This document shows, piece after piece, positions 33,085 through 45,111 of a DNA stretch of 64,000 nucleotides (position 1 is its first letter; each line of letters opens with the position of its first letter). A model generated the notes under the pieces. The model searched no databases and was not told the DNA's origin. It was given only the letters and a program-made list of their open reading frames with translations. Made by a program: the position numbers and the translations under genes. The stretch comes from Mesostigma viride (taxonomy: Eukaryota > Streptophyta > Mesostigmatophyceae > Mesostigmatales > Mesostigmataceae), in the NCBI GenBank assembly GCA_009746045.1, contig RPFO01000132.1, positions 1,320,590-1,384,589 on the forward strand, read 5' to 3'.

Positions 33085-34021
33085 TTGAACCCACTGCTGT
33101 GACTGACACCATCCGCGACCTCCTAAGGACGCTGTCGAGCAGCACGTGCGTGACTCCCTTAGCTGCAGATGTGGCAGCCCTGGGTTGCACGCTGACTGCC
33201 GAGCTCCGCACCATGCATCTACTGATCCACCGCCACTGACCTCCACCCTCCTCGCCTCCTCCACCGCCACCACCCCATGCACCTCGATCCGACGCCATCA
33301 CCGCCCAGCTCCGCGACATCGACCAGCGCCTCAAGGACAATGCCATCGCTATCAAGTGCCTGCAAAACACCGCAGGCATCACCGCCCAGGCGGTCAAGGA
33401 CATTGCCGCCAAGCTCCACTGAGCTGGCCTGGCTGGTGATGCTCCTCCCATCCCGACCTGGGCGGACATGCTTAAGCAGCACACCACCTCCACCACCTCG
33501 ATCCGCCGTCGCAGCATGTACAGCTCCAGCGGCAGACGCTTGACCTCCGCGAGGAGGCCGAGCTCGCCAAGCGCAGCCTTAACGTCATCGTCAAGAACTT
33601 CGACATGGCGGAAGGTGAGAATTCCGAGAAGGTAATTGCATGTGCGTTTGAGAGCAAAATCCTTGATCGCATGGGCCTTCTTGGTGAGATCAAGCTGGTC
33701 GCCCACCGCCTTCCCCGCGTGCGGGGTAAGGCAGGGGCGCCCCCGCTTCTTCTCATCTGTAAGAGCCCATCAGACAAGCTTTCAATTCTCAGACGCTGCA
33801 AGCGGCTCGAGAAGACTCCCTTCACCTTGGACGACGACTTGACCCTGGCGCAGCAACAACGGCAACGGGAGCTATGGCCGACCTACCTCCAGCTCCGGCA
33901 GACCGCGGCAGGGAAGCCGGTGTACTGCATGGAAGGGGGCGACCATCTACGTCTGCCACAAGCCCTGGCAAGCGACCCCCGGCCGCGGCCCCAGCACCTC
34001 CAGATGCCCCGTGTAGAATAG
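33085..34021 (+). pseudogene. LINE ORF1-like protein, decayed
   Basis: Across two frames it encodes a heptad-rich coiled coil (AQLRDIDQRLKDNAIAIKCL, about 33302-33361), a linker with a WADMLKQHTT motif (about 33450) and an RRM-like segment (33605 onward, VIACAFESKILDRMGLL). The end is a C-terminal motif, PFTLDDDLTLAQQQRQRELW followed by a GKPVYCMEGGDHL region. This order is typical of L1-type ORF1 RNA-binding proteins. The C-terminal motif recurs in five other decayed fragments in this window. The stop is at 34019. Confidence 0.7.
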
Positions 34022-34264
34022 TCAGCAGGCCTAGCCACCGTGGCCTTGTACATGTACGCCTATACTACAGGCCCTATACCAGATGATGCCTTAGCCTTAT
34101 TTAATCATGTGCATGTGTGCCTATGATGTGCCACACACCAGATGATGCCTAGCTTTATTTAATTATGCTGTGCCCATGCAGGGAGTTACTCTCTGCTGAG
34201 AAGCCACGCCCTTAGGCTAGCCTTTGTCTAGCCATGATGATGATCTTCCCCCCTATGTCTGCGC

Positions 34265-34498
34265 CTTTAGGTAGGTGCCTGAATACATAGTGGTGTGCAG
34301 GTGCACTTTGTGCACCCAGAGCAGGTGTAGTTTACACCCTACCCTTGCAGGAAGTAGCCCAGGGTGTATAAAAAGCCATACACCCCTTCTCAGGGATATG
34401 TGCTACATATACTCCCAACGGAGTTCATATGTTCCAATTCAATTCAATTCAATTCAATTCAATTCAATTCAATTCAATTCAATTCAATTCAATTCAAT
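34265..34498 (+). mobile_element. SINE-like element S-B, copy 3, with (AATTC)n tail
   Basis: The best-preserved S-B copy. Head GTGTGCAGGTGCACTTTGTG, then GTTTACACCCTACCCTTGCA, CTTCTCAGGGATATGTG and CATATACTCCCAACGGAG, and a pure (AATTC)n tail of about 13 units at 34435-34498. About 170 bp plus tail. Confidence 0.85.
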
Positions 34499-34639
34499 AG
34501 GCAAGGCTAGGCTAAATTCTTAACGCATCATCCATGGGGGGTCCCATTATACTAGGCAGAGCGAGGCATCATCCATGGGGGCCATTATGGGCGCACATGC
34601 GCGTAGGGACGACCACTTCCGTGCGCACTCAACATGGCA

Positions 34640-35908
34640 TTACCCGGCCATGCCCACTGCAGACCGGCGTCTGGCAGGTTTGCGTCCTGTCGCCGTACCT
34701 GTTTATTATTGTAGTGGATTATGTTATGCGCCAGGCACGTACTCGCTTTGCTCGCATTGCAGGCCGTGCCCCTGGCCTAGCGATCACGAACGACCTTGGA
34801 GAAAGGGGGCCGACTAACAAGCAGAATTTACTAGCTGACCTCATTTATGCCGACGACATCACGCTCATCGAGAAGCCGGACTGTCTGCCCAACTTTGGCT
34901 GGACTGCCTGGCGCTCGAGGCTCGGGCAGCTGGTCTAGAAATCAGCCCCGAAACGGAGGCCCTGGCCCTCGGCATGGCAGGGCCCCCACCCACACTCCGC
35001 CTCTTAGACGACACGGCCGAGGTCAACTACCCTACTTCAGGCCGCATCAAGCTGCTCGGCAGTTGGCTTCCCGACTGCGAGGACGACCTGACGACACGGA
35101 TCGGCATGGCGTGAGCGCAACTCCATGACCACCGCCGCTGGTGGAGCAACCCCGCCCTACCCCGGATCGTCAAGCGTGACCTCTTCAAGGTCGTCATTCT
35201 GACGATCCTGACCTACGGCGCCGAGACCTGGACACTGACGCAGGAGCTGGAGCAACGACTCGATGGCGCCGTCACCAAGATGCTGCGCAAGGCCCTTAAC
35301 ATCCCCTTTGGTTTGCACATTAGTAATGAGGATTTGTACGCTGATTTGCCCTATGTTTCCCACATTATTAGGCACAGGTGCCTGGGCCTAGCCGGGCACC
35401 TGGCCCGCACAGATCAGGTAGATACATCAGATAGACTAGCTGGCACCAAGCTCGCCCAGCCTGGGCGATATGTCCTCACCTGGCGTGGCAGCCCCCGGCC
35501 GCGCGCGGCAGGGCCGCCACCCGTGGACTTTTCGTGATAGACTCGGCATGGACATGTGCTACACAAGACGTGACGGGCTCACACCCGGGCAGCCTCCTGG
35601 TTTGTCTGTAGTATGGAGGCAGATTAAAAGTGTCTATTAATTAATTATTAATTGTAATATGGAGGCAGATGGTGCGCAAGGATAGATGGCAAGTAGTGAT
35701 GAAGGAGACCACCCCCAAGCCTGTGGGGGCTCCGCGTGTGACCAAGTATGGCATTCATAGTGATTCGGGCCGCGGTGCCCACACCCGTGTAACTAGGACC
35801 TAGACAGCTTACACCATCCATCCCATCCCATGTTCCCCTCCCACTGAGGACTTGTGCTCACGTGACGCAGTCACGTGTCTATTAATTAATTAATTAATAA
35901 TTAATGCG
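34640..35908 (+). mobile_element. LINE family L-A, copy 2
   Basis: Nearly identical to copy 1 and truncated at almost the same place (GVWQVCVLSPYLF). YADD lies at about 34849-34860. A frameshift lies near 34880 and a TGA codon at about 35113. A 25-bp insert of TTAATTAATTATTAATTG type at about 35632 duplicates part of the tail in the coding region. The palindrome is at 35859-35877 and the (TTAA)n tail ends at about 35905. Confidence 0.9.
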
Positions 35909-35984
35909 CGTAGGCGTGTGCCACGTGCTAGGCTAAGCCTGACTAAGCTACACTACTGCTGTATTCCCTAGACTGGGGTTGCTG

Positions 35985-36135
35985 GGGCGGCAGGGGGTGC
36001 CTGCCAGGGCTTGTGGTCGACGTGGATGACGTCCCCCCTCCAGTATACCGGTTTCCCCCCTGCGCTCTGCCGGAGCTGGAGGTAGGTCAGCCATAACTCC
36101 CGTCGCCGATGTTGCTGGGACAGCTCAGATATTGG
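35985..36135 (-). pseudogene. LINE ORF1 C-terminal fragment
   Basis: The minus strand encodes RRRELWLTYLQLRQSAGGKP followed by VYWRGD, matching the ORF1 end at 33.85-33.95 kb. Confidence 0.7.
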
Positions 36136-36329
36136 GGATTATATCCCCCTCTAGTGACTACATGGTTGGGTCATGATGCAGACGATATATGTAACTTTCG
36201 TGTAATTACTTTTCTAATGAGATTAGCATAGTACTCCGTGGCACTACCCATGCGCATGACACTCAAGTACTTACTTACAATGGATTATAATTGATCTAGC
36301 TAGCTTAGTTAATATTAATTAATTTTAAG

Positions 36330-36395
36330 TGAGACAACTATTCTGATTTGGCACGCCGCAAAGGTGAAAACCATTAGCGTTCAGTGCCGGCAACT
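36330..36395. mobile_element. fragment of the tRNA-like SINE
   Basis: The stretch ATTCTGATTTGGCACGCCGC and the following AAAGGTGAAAACCATT are shared with 49040-49100. Confidence 0.7.
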
Positions 36396-36584
36396 ATTAT
36401 TTAATGAAGTGATACAATACTGATTAATATTTGATCTAGCTATCTTGTCATCCTTGTCGCCATTATAGTACGTACAACAAGACCAGCATCACATGTGTGC
36501 CTGTGCCTTTAGAAAACGAAGCTCATGGACATACTCATTGACCAACTTCCCCATTAGAACTACATACGAAAATGATATATATAT

Positions 36585-36945
36585 TCATTGAGAATGATAG
36601 ATTACGGAGGTGAGATAGGCATGCAACATAAGGAAAAACCCGAGAACTGGGAGAATGCCCTGAAGAAATTAATAGTAATCTGACACAGACATCCAAGGAT
36701 CACGCCAGCGGCACAAGGTACAACTAACTATACATCACAAAACTACACGCAGCAACAGCGCTGCCGGCCCACCATGCAGGCCTGGAAGGAATCTAGACCG
36801 CATGGGTCGCGACAAAGTCGGCCCGGGTGCGGCGGAATAACACATCAGCCACGGTGCGAGTGAGGGCGAGTGACAGACGCTGCCGCCAATACGAGGACCA
36901 CGTGCGGGCCGACCACGGGGCGGTCTGACCCTCGAGGTCGAGGCG
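36585..36945 (-). mobile_element. RLE-type LINE family 2, 5'-truncated copy with (TA)n target duplication
   Basis: Same 3' UTR and C-terminal codons as the copy at 26.7 kb. It is flanked by GATATATATAT on the left (36574-36584) and GATATATATAT on the right (36946-36956), the clearest target-site duplication of this group. Confidence 0.9.
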
Positions 36946-36959
36946 GATATATATATATT

Positions 36960-38895
36960 ATGCCAGTGCACCAAATTCATCATGTGTGCGCAATTTAAAA
37001 TGATTTATAATCGCAGAGTACCATGCAGTGTATCAGGGTGAAAAGTTAAAGCATTACCACAATGGATCAGGATTCAATAATCCTGCCATAGACACCTCAC
37101 TTCCTCCCAGCTGCAGCGGTTGACACATCAGCCCATATGGGGCATCCAGGCTGTGGCACATGGACATCTGTGCCCTTGCCTACTGCCTGCCTGTGTGGAT
37201 TGCTCATCCCACACATCGTACGATTGCTCATTCATACGTGGGAGCTGCTGCCATTCTACTCCACCCCCCACCCACCCACCCACCCACCCACCCACCCACC
37301 CACCCTCACCCCCCTCTCTCCTCTTCTTTGTGATTGACACCCACTAGCTGGCCGCTGTTGTAGAAAAAAAAAACTGAACCACCTGCCATTAGGGTGCTAC
37401 TGCAAGAAATGGCAGGCCAGAATGCCAGGCTCTGCAACAGCTGCACCCCATTGAAGACATCGCCAATGCTTGTCCTTGAACCAGCCCAATGGGACCGGCG
37501 GCACGCTGAGAAGACACAAGCATGCAACAGCCCGTCCCCCTAGACCACCGTCTCCTGGGCCGCCAGCCTTCGATTTCCAGAGCTAGCCCCAGCCTCAGCT
37601 CCCTTGCCCTTGTTGTCATTGCATGGCACCAGACATTGCACCAGAGCTCCCTTGCTCCTAATTGCAACCTGGGTCGTGCATTGTTACTGTTGTCTGACAT
37701 CTGGCTCACCGGCGGGTGTCAACCACATACACGGATGGCTCACCAGGCACAGGGCTTCCTGCCGACATCCCCCCAGCCGTGACAAGATGTGCTGACTATC
37801 CCCACTCCCCAGTATCATGCGTGGCCTAACTAACACACAGCCGCTGGCTCGGAACGCCCACAGGAGCAAGCCACGGGAGCGCGGGGCGTGGCACCGCAGC
37901 CTGTGCTGCTGCCACACACCAAAGCCACCAAACACAACAGGCACCAAACAGCGTCCACCACACCACCCACCAATACAAAACAGGGCTTTATGCATATCCG
38001 GGCATGCCAGGCAACCACTTCGCTTGAAGCACTTCCTTAGAACCCCCTCTTTAGAACCCCCTGCCCCACGCATAGTGGCTTGTAGCCACCTGGGGGCATA
38101 GCGCCGACTGCCCCCTGGGACCCCGTTCACCCTGCACGCACCCGTAGGTCTGGCGAGTAAGGAAGCCGGTGAGCCACGCTGGTGACCCCGCTAGAAAACG
38201 GGGTACATAAGGAAGCCGGTGAGCCACGCTGGTGACCCCGCTAGAGAACCAGGTACCACTATAACGGTGGTGCCCAGTGCAGTCGCATTTGCTGGGTCGC
38301 CCATGGGCATTGTGTTCCTTACACATGCGCCCACCGTGTCCACATGCAACCCTGTAGGTTCACGACTCGCGTGAGCAGTACACGCACCCGGCATGCGACC
38401 ACGTGTCCACCGGCTGGCCATGCAAGGCCGCCAAGTGGCTGCACCACCCATAGGCAGAACACCCGAACAGTGCTCACTTTGGGGCCAGGGCTGACAAGGG
38501 CCGGGAGAGCTGGATGGCGCCGCTTGGCCCCTGTGACAACTTCTCCCTTGAGATTTGCCGATTTGCCTAGGGGAACCCTTCCATCGGCCCCGGCCTTGGG
38601 GCCACACATGACGATGTGTTAACTAATTAGTTGGTGCCACACAAAGCGCTGCGGCAAATGGCTGGTGAGGTAGCTTATCTAAAAGTAACGCCGGCGGCAC
38701 AGCACGTGTGCCAACGGCCGTCGCAGGTGCTGCCGCGCTGCTCGTGTCAAGGAGTCGTGCAGACGGGTGGCAACCCATCACACCGCAACATGTGATGATG
38801 ATGGCCGTCGCGTGCGCCCCCACTTGCCAGGCAAACGACTTTGCCAGGCAGTCTAATATGTCTGCATCTCGGTACACAGCCGAGGTGGTCGCATC
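36960..38895. other. no gene recognised; (CCCA)n at 37263-37303
   Basis: A (CCCA)n tract and a 55-bp direct repeat at about 38150-38250 (GGAAGCCGGTGAGCCACGCT in both copies) are present. Otherwise there are only weak ORFs. Confidence 0.4.
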
Positions 38896-38899
38896 CCCG

Positions 38900-39646
38900 C
38901 TAAGGCGCAGCTGGCGTTGATGGGGTCACCTTTGGGGGCATTGCGCCTGGGGTGGACAGGTCAGGGGCGGACAGGTCCGGTTTGTACAAATCGGGCACCA
39001 GCTCACACCGCTTGAGGCGCAACGCGTCCGCAAAGTAGTCCACCAACCGCGTGAAGACCTGGTCCACGTCCACCTGCTCGCCACCGCGCTCCTTTGACAT
39101 GGAGGTGACCGCCTTGTCGGCGACCCCGCACGGCACGATGTTGTCAAAGTACTTGAGGTCCGTGTTCACGTTCAGAGCGAGGCCGTGGAAGGTTATGCCC
39201 TGGGACACGCGCACGCCGATCGCGCCAATCTTTCGGTCGTCCACCCATACCCCGGTTAACCCGGGGACGCGCCCCCTCGCGGATATGCCGTACTCGGCCA
39301 CTGTGTGGATCATGGCATCTTCGAGCCGCTCCACAAAACGACGCACACCGATGCCGCGGTCACGCAGGCCAATTATTGGATACAATACACATTGCCCTGG
39401 CCCGTGGAAGGTAACCTCGCCTCCTCGCTCGGTAACGAAGAGCTCGGCGCCGGCAGCTCGTAGGGAGGCCTCGTCGACCAGCAAATTGGAGACCAGAGAA
39501 CGGCGACCCAACGTGTATACCGGGAAATGCTCGCATGTTATAACGGTATCGTGCGAAGCTCCGCCTTGCCGAGCGGCCACCGCCTCCTTTTGGAGGCGCC
39601 ACGCATCCGCGTATCGTATAAGACCAAGTCGGCGAACCTGCAACAT
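38900..39646 (-). CDS. LIPB: lipoyl(octanoyl) transferase (LipB/LIP2)
   Basis: An intact 248-residue ORF. The enzyme moves octanoyl from acyl carrier protein onto the lipoyl domains of 2-oxoacid dehydrogenases or glycine cleavage H protein, in mitochondria or plastids. The family motifs RGGEVTFHGPGQ (residues 74-85), PGLTGVWVDDRKIGAIGV with the catalytic Lys139, HGLALNVNTDLKYF (154-167) and VPCG with the catalytic Cys173 are all present. The last 30 residues are Pro/Thr-rich and outside the domain. The ORF starts directly at the conserved VRRLGLIRYADAW segment. Upstream the frame is closed by a stop 36 bases before the ATG. Because CAG/GTTCGC is a possible acceptor just after that ATG, a separate transit-peptide exon upstream is possible. 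Confidence 0.95.
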   Translation of the reverse strand: MLQVRRLGLIRYADAWRLQKEAVAARQGGASHDTVITCEHFPVYTLGRRSLVSNLLVDEASLRAAGAELFVTERGGEVTFHGPGQCVLYPIIGLRDRGIGVRRFVERLEDAMIHTVAEYGISARGRVPGLTGVWVDDRKIGAIGVRVSQGITFHGLALNVNTDLKYFDNIVPCGVADKAVTSMSKERGGEQVDVDQVFTRLVDYFADALRLKRCELVPDLYKPDLSAPDLSTPGAMPPKVTPSTPAAP

Positions 39647-39806
39647 GAAGGGCCTATCAGAGGAGCACTGCCATAATTCCTATTGACATGGATGAGTTTC
39701 TTGCCATCCCAAGGTTGGAGCACCCCCTGGACCTTAGATCTTAAGAAGTAAGCCCACGCAGTTACATATTCACGACAGTTGCACAGCTTGAGAAAATCTC
39801 AATGTC

Positions 39807-40028
39807 TTATAGGTTGAAAAGCATCTGTTGACGCCCCCATGCAAACTGAAAATAAACCCCTTGGTGAACTGCGACGCATAGCACCTCCATTACCTTGTTA
39901 ACAAGAAAGTCTGCGAGGAATGTTAGACCCAAAAAGTTAAGCGCTGCATGTCTCGCATATCGCCCTTTGAATAGCAAACGACTCGCGCAGCTTTGCTCAT
40001 CGCCACTCTTCAGAATTGACTTAGCCAT
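39807..40028 (-). CDS. small ORF, possible first exon of a histone-fold-like protein
   Basis: A 73-codon ORF in the clean stretch upstream of LipB. Residues 16-50 contain SRLLFKGRYARHAALNFLGL followed by an LADFLVNKVMEV segment. The spacing of RLL, KGxYA and LA-x2-L resembles helices 1 and 2 of H2A-type histone folds, but identity is low and this is only a suggestion. A strong donor (AAG then GTAATGG) lies inside the ORF after LVNK, so the true protein may splice there. It could instead be a 5' exon of LipB. Confidence 0.3.
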   Translation of the reverse strand: MAKSILKSGDEQSCASRLLFKGRYARHAALNFLGLTFLADFLVNKVMEVLCVAVHQGVYFQFAWGRQQMLFNL

Positions 40029-40029
40029 C

Positions 40030-40595
40030 GCGACCCTGTAATTAATTTTGCTTCATCACTCACTACTCACTAGTCGTGTACTCGTGGGAGGCTACAGTAA
40101 CAGCGAGAACCCACCGCCAGCCTAATTAGCTGCTGCCTCCTGTACGCGATGTTGTATGACAGCAGTAACTAGTAAGCAGGACTGCCGACGCCTGGCCGAC
40201 GTTGCTATTTTCCTAGCCGCCGTGCTTGTCTGTAGCCCGACGGCCGCCCGATTGCGGCCATCGGCCGCTGTGGCCGTGTGCAATCGCGATCCGGTTCATT
40301 TTAATAAGAGTCCTGGACGCATGGCGAATCCAACGTCGGGGTACTAGGGTAGTTGTCTGAGAGGAAAGACGCGAAGACCGCGGCCGGGTCCACTGAGCCG
40401 CGTAGTGAGTGGCCGGCTCATGATCGGATGACGGACTGATGACTAATCCAGCCGCGTGTGCGGGAATGAGCCGGCCAGGGACCCCGCCACCTGCATGGAG
40501 GGATATAGATAGACTAATAAATTGATTGATTAGTTGATTAATTGATTTAGAACACTGCATACTATGATCTCCGTGGGGTAAATATGTAGTTGAAC
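40030..40595. other. no gene recognised
   Basis: GC-rich in the middle (CGGCCGCCCGATTGCGGCCA at 40240), perhaps a promoter region. No conserved ORF. Confidence 0.35.
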
Positions 40596-40599
40596 TGAA

Positions 40600-40745
40600 C
40601 ACTGCACATCATGATCCCTGATGAGAAGGGGCATATGGTTTTTACTGAAATACATTCTGAGCTACAACCACGAGGTGGTGGGTGTACTTAGTAAACTGGG
40701 CACCGCCTACTCGGGGTGCACAAGGTGCACCTGCATGCACCTGAG
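40600..40745 (-). mobile_element. SINE-like element S-B, copy 4, partial
   Basis: Contains GAGAAGGGGCATATGG, TACATTCTGAGCTAC and GGTGCACAAGGTGCACC in minus order. The 3' hairpin end is missing. Confidence 0.7.
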
Positions 40746-41593
40746 TTTTTGCTAAGGGTTTTTGGGCTGCGGACGCGTGTGACCTCGGCCCCCGAAATCC
40801 TGCGGTCGCGGTGACCTCGGCCACCACAATCCCGGGGTCGCGCATGACCTTACTTAGCTTAGTTGCAAGCACTGTGTGTGATGTGTTAAACGCTTGAATG
40901 CCTCAGCCTAGGCTTGTGGGGGGGCAGGGGGGCTATAGGCACTTTGGCCTTAGTAGTCTACTGTCCTTACATGACGGCAACTTAGTGGTTTGTTCTTATG
41001 TGGAATTCTTGCATCAATAAAATTAGATGACCCTTCACCCTTGGGCCTTAAGCCTTGGGCATAAACACAAACTTGCTGACCGTAATGGCGCATTCATACT
41101 ACTCAACAATACACATAAATGATTACACCTTTGCGTTGTGACTTGGCCTGTTGGCCACTTGGGCCATGGGGAATGGTCCAACGGCTACGGAGGTTTAAAA
41201 ACTCAATCCTACCTGCTTGACTGAAAATGCTACATAAAACAACAGCATACATAATACATCCTTGACAGTGGTTGTCTCACTTAATAGACACTTGGCATCT
41301 TCTTGCATAGTAGGTCTAAGACTCTAAGCCCTAAGGCCATCACGGCGCCATAAATTGTCAAATGCCCACATCTTCCACAGCTGAGTTGTGGGTAAGAAAA
41401 ATCAAAGGGGCAATGGGTCATCATCATCCCTGGCACCCTCGACTGAAATGGCGAGTAGGCTTGCTGCGCTGCTGCCAGTATGCAGCTGCCTTGCTGCCAT
41501 GCAGCAGCAGCGGCGGTCCATTGGTTGCCCGTTGATCCACCCATGCGCCGTGGCCTGCCAGTGCTTGACGGCCCTTGAACCCCCCCCCATAGC

Positions 41594-44500
41594 CTAGAAG
41601 CTTTCGAAGGGTGTCTTGGTGACATACAAGTGAAGTGCCACGTCCAAGTGAGCTGCAAGAAGCTTGTTGCGTTGCTTTGATTTGATGAAATTCATGGCAG
41701 AAAAGAACCGCTCATCTGGCACACTGCCGTGGCAAGCGAAGTGCCACAAGGTAGGTCCACCATGATGGCGCTGCAATGCACAACCAGGTCGGCATCGTCT
41801 CCAACAACGTGGCGTCCAGCAGGCGAGCCGCCCGCACTTCCCGCCATGGCTGAAAGCTACCAGCATCCCGAGCCTTGTGCCACTTCTTCATGCTGGCCCT
41901 GAAAGCGCTCCACTCAGCCTTCTTCAAGTCCTTGGGTGAGATGAGCGCAGGGACCTGCACTGGCTCGGGCCAGCCGCTTCATCGTCATGGGGGGAGGGGT
42001 GATCACCTTTGAGGGACAATACTGAACTTGAGAAGGGGCTGCAGCTGCATGCTCCTTCAAGTCATCGGCGGTAGGGGCAGGGTCAGCGGCCCAGTACTCA
42101 GGAAAGAACCTGGTGACCACCCCAGCAAGAAGGTGTCCTCTGGGAATCGTTGGCTGAAAAGTTCTGTCCACGGCCATCTGGGCCATCTCCTGCAGCTGCC
42201 GACCGATGTTGTCCATGAAATGCTGCAGCTTGACCCTATCGGGCTGATGGGCAACTTGTAAGCTAGCCCTGCTCCGGGTCACACGCACTTGGTCGGTTCG
42301 CACCCGTGTACTGTAGGACGACCACGTGTGTTGAAGGTCACCTCATAGCCCTCAAGCTTGGCCGTCACTGGTGAGCTCGACTGCTAGCTCACCCTCGACG
42401 TCCTGGGGCACCTCTTCAAAGTACACACGAGGGACCACCGCCTTGCCTTGCTTGCCCTTGGAGGCGGTCGCTCTGCATGGATGCATGACAGCGCTGCATG
42501 GCGGCTCTGCGGCGTCATCACCCTCATCCAAGTCAAGGGGCTCGCTCCCACTGCTAGCCTCACGGTCGTCAGCGCGTGCTAAGTCCTGCCCAAGGACAGC
42601 TTGGAACACGTTGCCATAGGTGGGCCTATCCACCAAGTAAGTGGCCTTGATGATGCGGTCCTTCGCGGTCTGGATGATGCCCGCGACATCCTTGAGGTGG
42701 AGGGAGTCTTGCTGAAACATCTTGGACGCAATGTCAAGCTCATGGAGCAAGGCCTGCATGCCGTGAGCTCCGAGTATGACGTCACAATCCACGAGGGCCT
42801 CGTAGATCTCCCCCGCATTCTCAGAGCCCTTCTGGACTTGGTCGCAGTAGTAGTGCAGTAGCGCGTCATACTCATCGATGAAGCGGTAAAGGACACCGCT
42901 GACTGAGATCCACCGCACATCGATGACCGATTTCAAGCGAGCCTGGCTAGTGTGGCCGCACACCCCGGCAGCTGGCACAGCAAGAACTCCTGGGTCTTCT
43001 CAATGGGTGAATGGTTCATGTCCGGCCGCTGCCACCATGCGATCGAAGAACGCTCTCCACCTTCTGGCACAAGGGATGGGCAGAAATGTCCTTGCCCACC
43101 AAGCTGTTCCTGTGCCCCGGGCACCAGCTGGAGATTGCAAAGGGCGCAAATTGCTGCCAGTGGCAGAGCAAGACAGCGCCCCCTTGGGCGCCGGCCCAGC
43201 ATGACGTTGGCACCATCCGTGGAAATGGCCACCATCTTCGTTGCCTGATCTGCCTAGCATTGACGAGGCCGCCCTAATTGCTCTTGAGCTCAGAATAGAT
43301 TGCCTTAATTGGCGATGTCAGGCGCGGTGGCAGAGGCACCAGGCAGCTCGTGCAAGCCCAAGAATGCGGTTGTGCGTTAACTGCGTTTACCGTGTTTCAG
43401 GGGATAACATACCATAGCGCACTGCTCGTTGCGGGTAATGTCGGCGCTATCATCCACTGACAATGACAGGTACCGCGACGTAGCAATGTCATCACGGAGG
43501 TTGTCGACGAACACGGCGCTGATGGCCTCACCAAACTCCCAGCCTGCATTGTCGCTGAAATACTTTCCAGACAGGGGGATGCGTTGCTTGTAGAGCTTGT
43601 TCTCAAGTTCATGAAGTCGATCAGGTGGGCGGTCTGCTTAAAATCCAGCATGGAGCGACCGTTTGCCAGCGTCTTGAATGTGACGCAGAGCATGTTCATG
43701 ACACCTGTCTCAAGCTCCTCCTTGCCGCTGCGTTGGGCCATGCACGAGCCCAGCGATGCCCATCACCTTTGTTATGGTAGTGTTGTCCCCGATGGCAATC
43801 CCCAAAGCCGCCTGACCTGATCGATGCCCACGTTGCTGCTATCTTGTGGTCATTGGTCTTCTCATGAATGCATCTTGAAACGACTCACGCGACTTGCTGT
43901 GATGGGCTTGGCCACATCCTTGGTGGTCGGGCATGCACAGCACCACAGACAATCTGCTTTGTGGTGGGTGTCCCCGGGCAGCTTGCCCACCTTTGCCGAG
44001 GAAAACTTTCCACCGGCCGCTGAGCCATTCTGCTTTGAATCTCCGTTTCCCATTCCGCACACGCTTGTTCCCCTTTCTGGACCGCTTGCTGTCTCCGGCC
44101 TTCAATGGCTTTTCCTTTGTCATCCTCCGCTTCCTCCGCTTTGCTGGCCGCTCCGAGCATTGCGCATCGCTGCTTGAAGAATGGCTGCCTGAAGCATCGC
44201 TGCTTGAAGAATGGCTGCATGCATGAAAAAATGCCACCTGAAGAACCGCTGCTTGAAGAATCAGACGATCTATGGCGACGCTTTCCACGCCCAGATCTCG
44301 GGTCATCGTCGGAATGGGAACGTGATTGAGACTCGGCATGCAGACTCAGAAGAGGAGTCGTTTCCACTCACCCCAGACCTTTTCCCCCTGTTCGTCTCGT
44401 TCGATTCCAAACCGCGACTAGCTCCGACACCGTATTCACATTCCCAGGCGGCTGCAAGTTGCCTGTCAGACGATGGCGCCGAATCAGGCCTTGCTTCAGG

Positions 44501-44665
44501 CATGGAGTTGTCAGGAGGGCTGCGGCCAGCTGTGCCTGATGACTTTCGTGGAATGAGCCACGATAATAAACCTACACCCTTAGCTCTGCCTGAGGCCGAG
44601 GCCACTCCTAAACTAGACGTTTTTTTATTCTTGCTGGCCATGTTCGATTTGTCGTTTCCCGACAT
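41594..44665 (-). pseudogene. hAT-type transposase, complete domain order, several frameshifts
   Basis: Starting at an ATG (44665), the minus strand gives a Ser/Arg-rich N-terminus and a BED/TTF-type zinc-finger region (DCLWCCACPTTKDVAKP, about 43980-43910). Next is LRDDIATSRYLSLSVDDSAD (about 43500), the CDESTD-like part of the RNase H fold, then STDGANVMLG (about 43215). The helical insertion follows (RLKSVIDVRWISVSGVLYRF and FQQDSLHLKDVAGII). The C-terminal hAT dimerisation part is SVPDERFFSAMNFIKSKQRN (about 41725-41665), ending at 41594. At least five frame changes (near 44340, 43950, 43560, 43000 and 41930) show it is dead, unless some are introns. Terminal inverted repeats and the expected 8-bp duplication were not found. 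Confidence 0.82.
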
Positions 44666-44799
44666 ATGTTTGTATTTAACGCTAGGGCAAGCTCAGTCCC
44701 CACCCATTAGAATAGCATGGCGCTACCTAGACATAAAGCTTAAATCTCGTTACTTTGTTCCGTTTTTCATAGCCATTATATCACGCTGCTGATCCCCCG

Positions 44800-45105
44800 C
44801 CAGTCTAGAGAACGAGCATAATGTTTTCGACGTCGCCAGCCATCAATGATATCACGCGTGACCTAAGCAATGTGGTGCCTTCTAGGTCGGGTGTGTACAA
44901 CGCCGAGCGACCAAGCACTACTGCACTGAGCACCCCAGCTAGATACTGGGGCGGTTGGGCCTATGAGGAATGTTGAGACAGTGCAAGAGAATGCTGGGCG
45001 GGCAGATGTTCTCGGTACACACCACCCTAGTGTGGATCTTCACATTGGCAAGGTGCTCACACGGGCGGCCTTTCGTGCATGCAGCCTCTGAAGCTGCCCA
45101 GTTAG
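44800..45105. other. spacer between hAT and copia remnants
   Basis: A 51-codon ORF from 44821 is the only open frame. No LTR signal could be assigned. Confidence 0.3.
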
Positions 45106-45111
45106 CCAACA

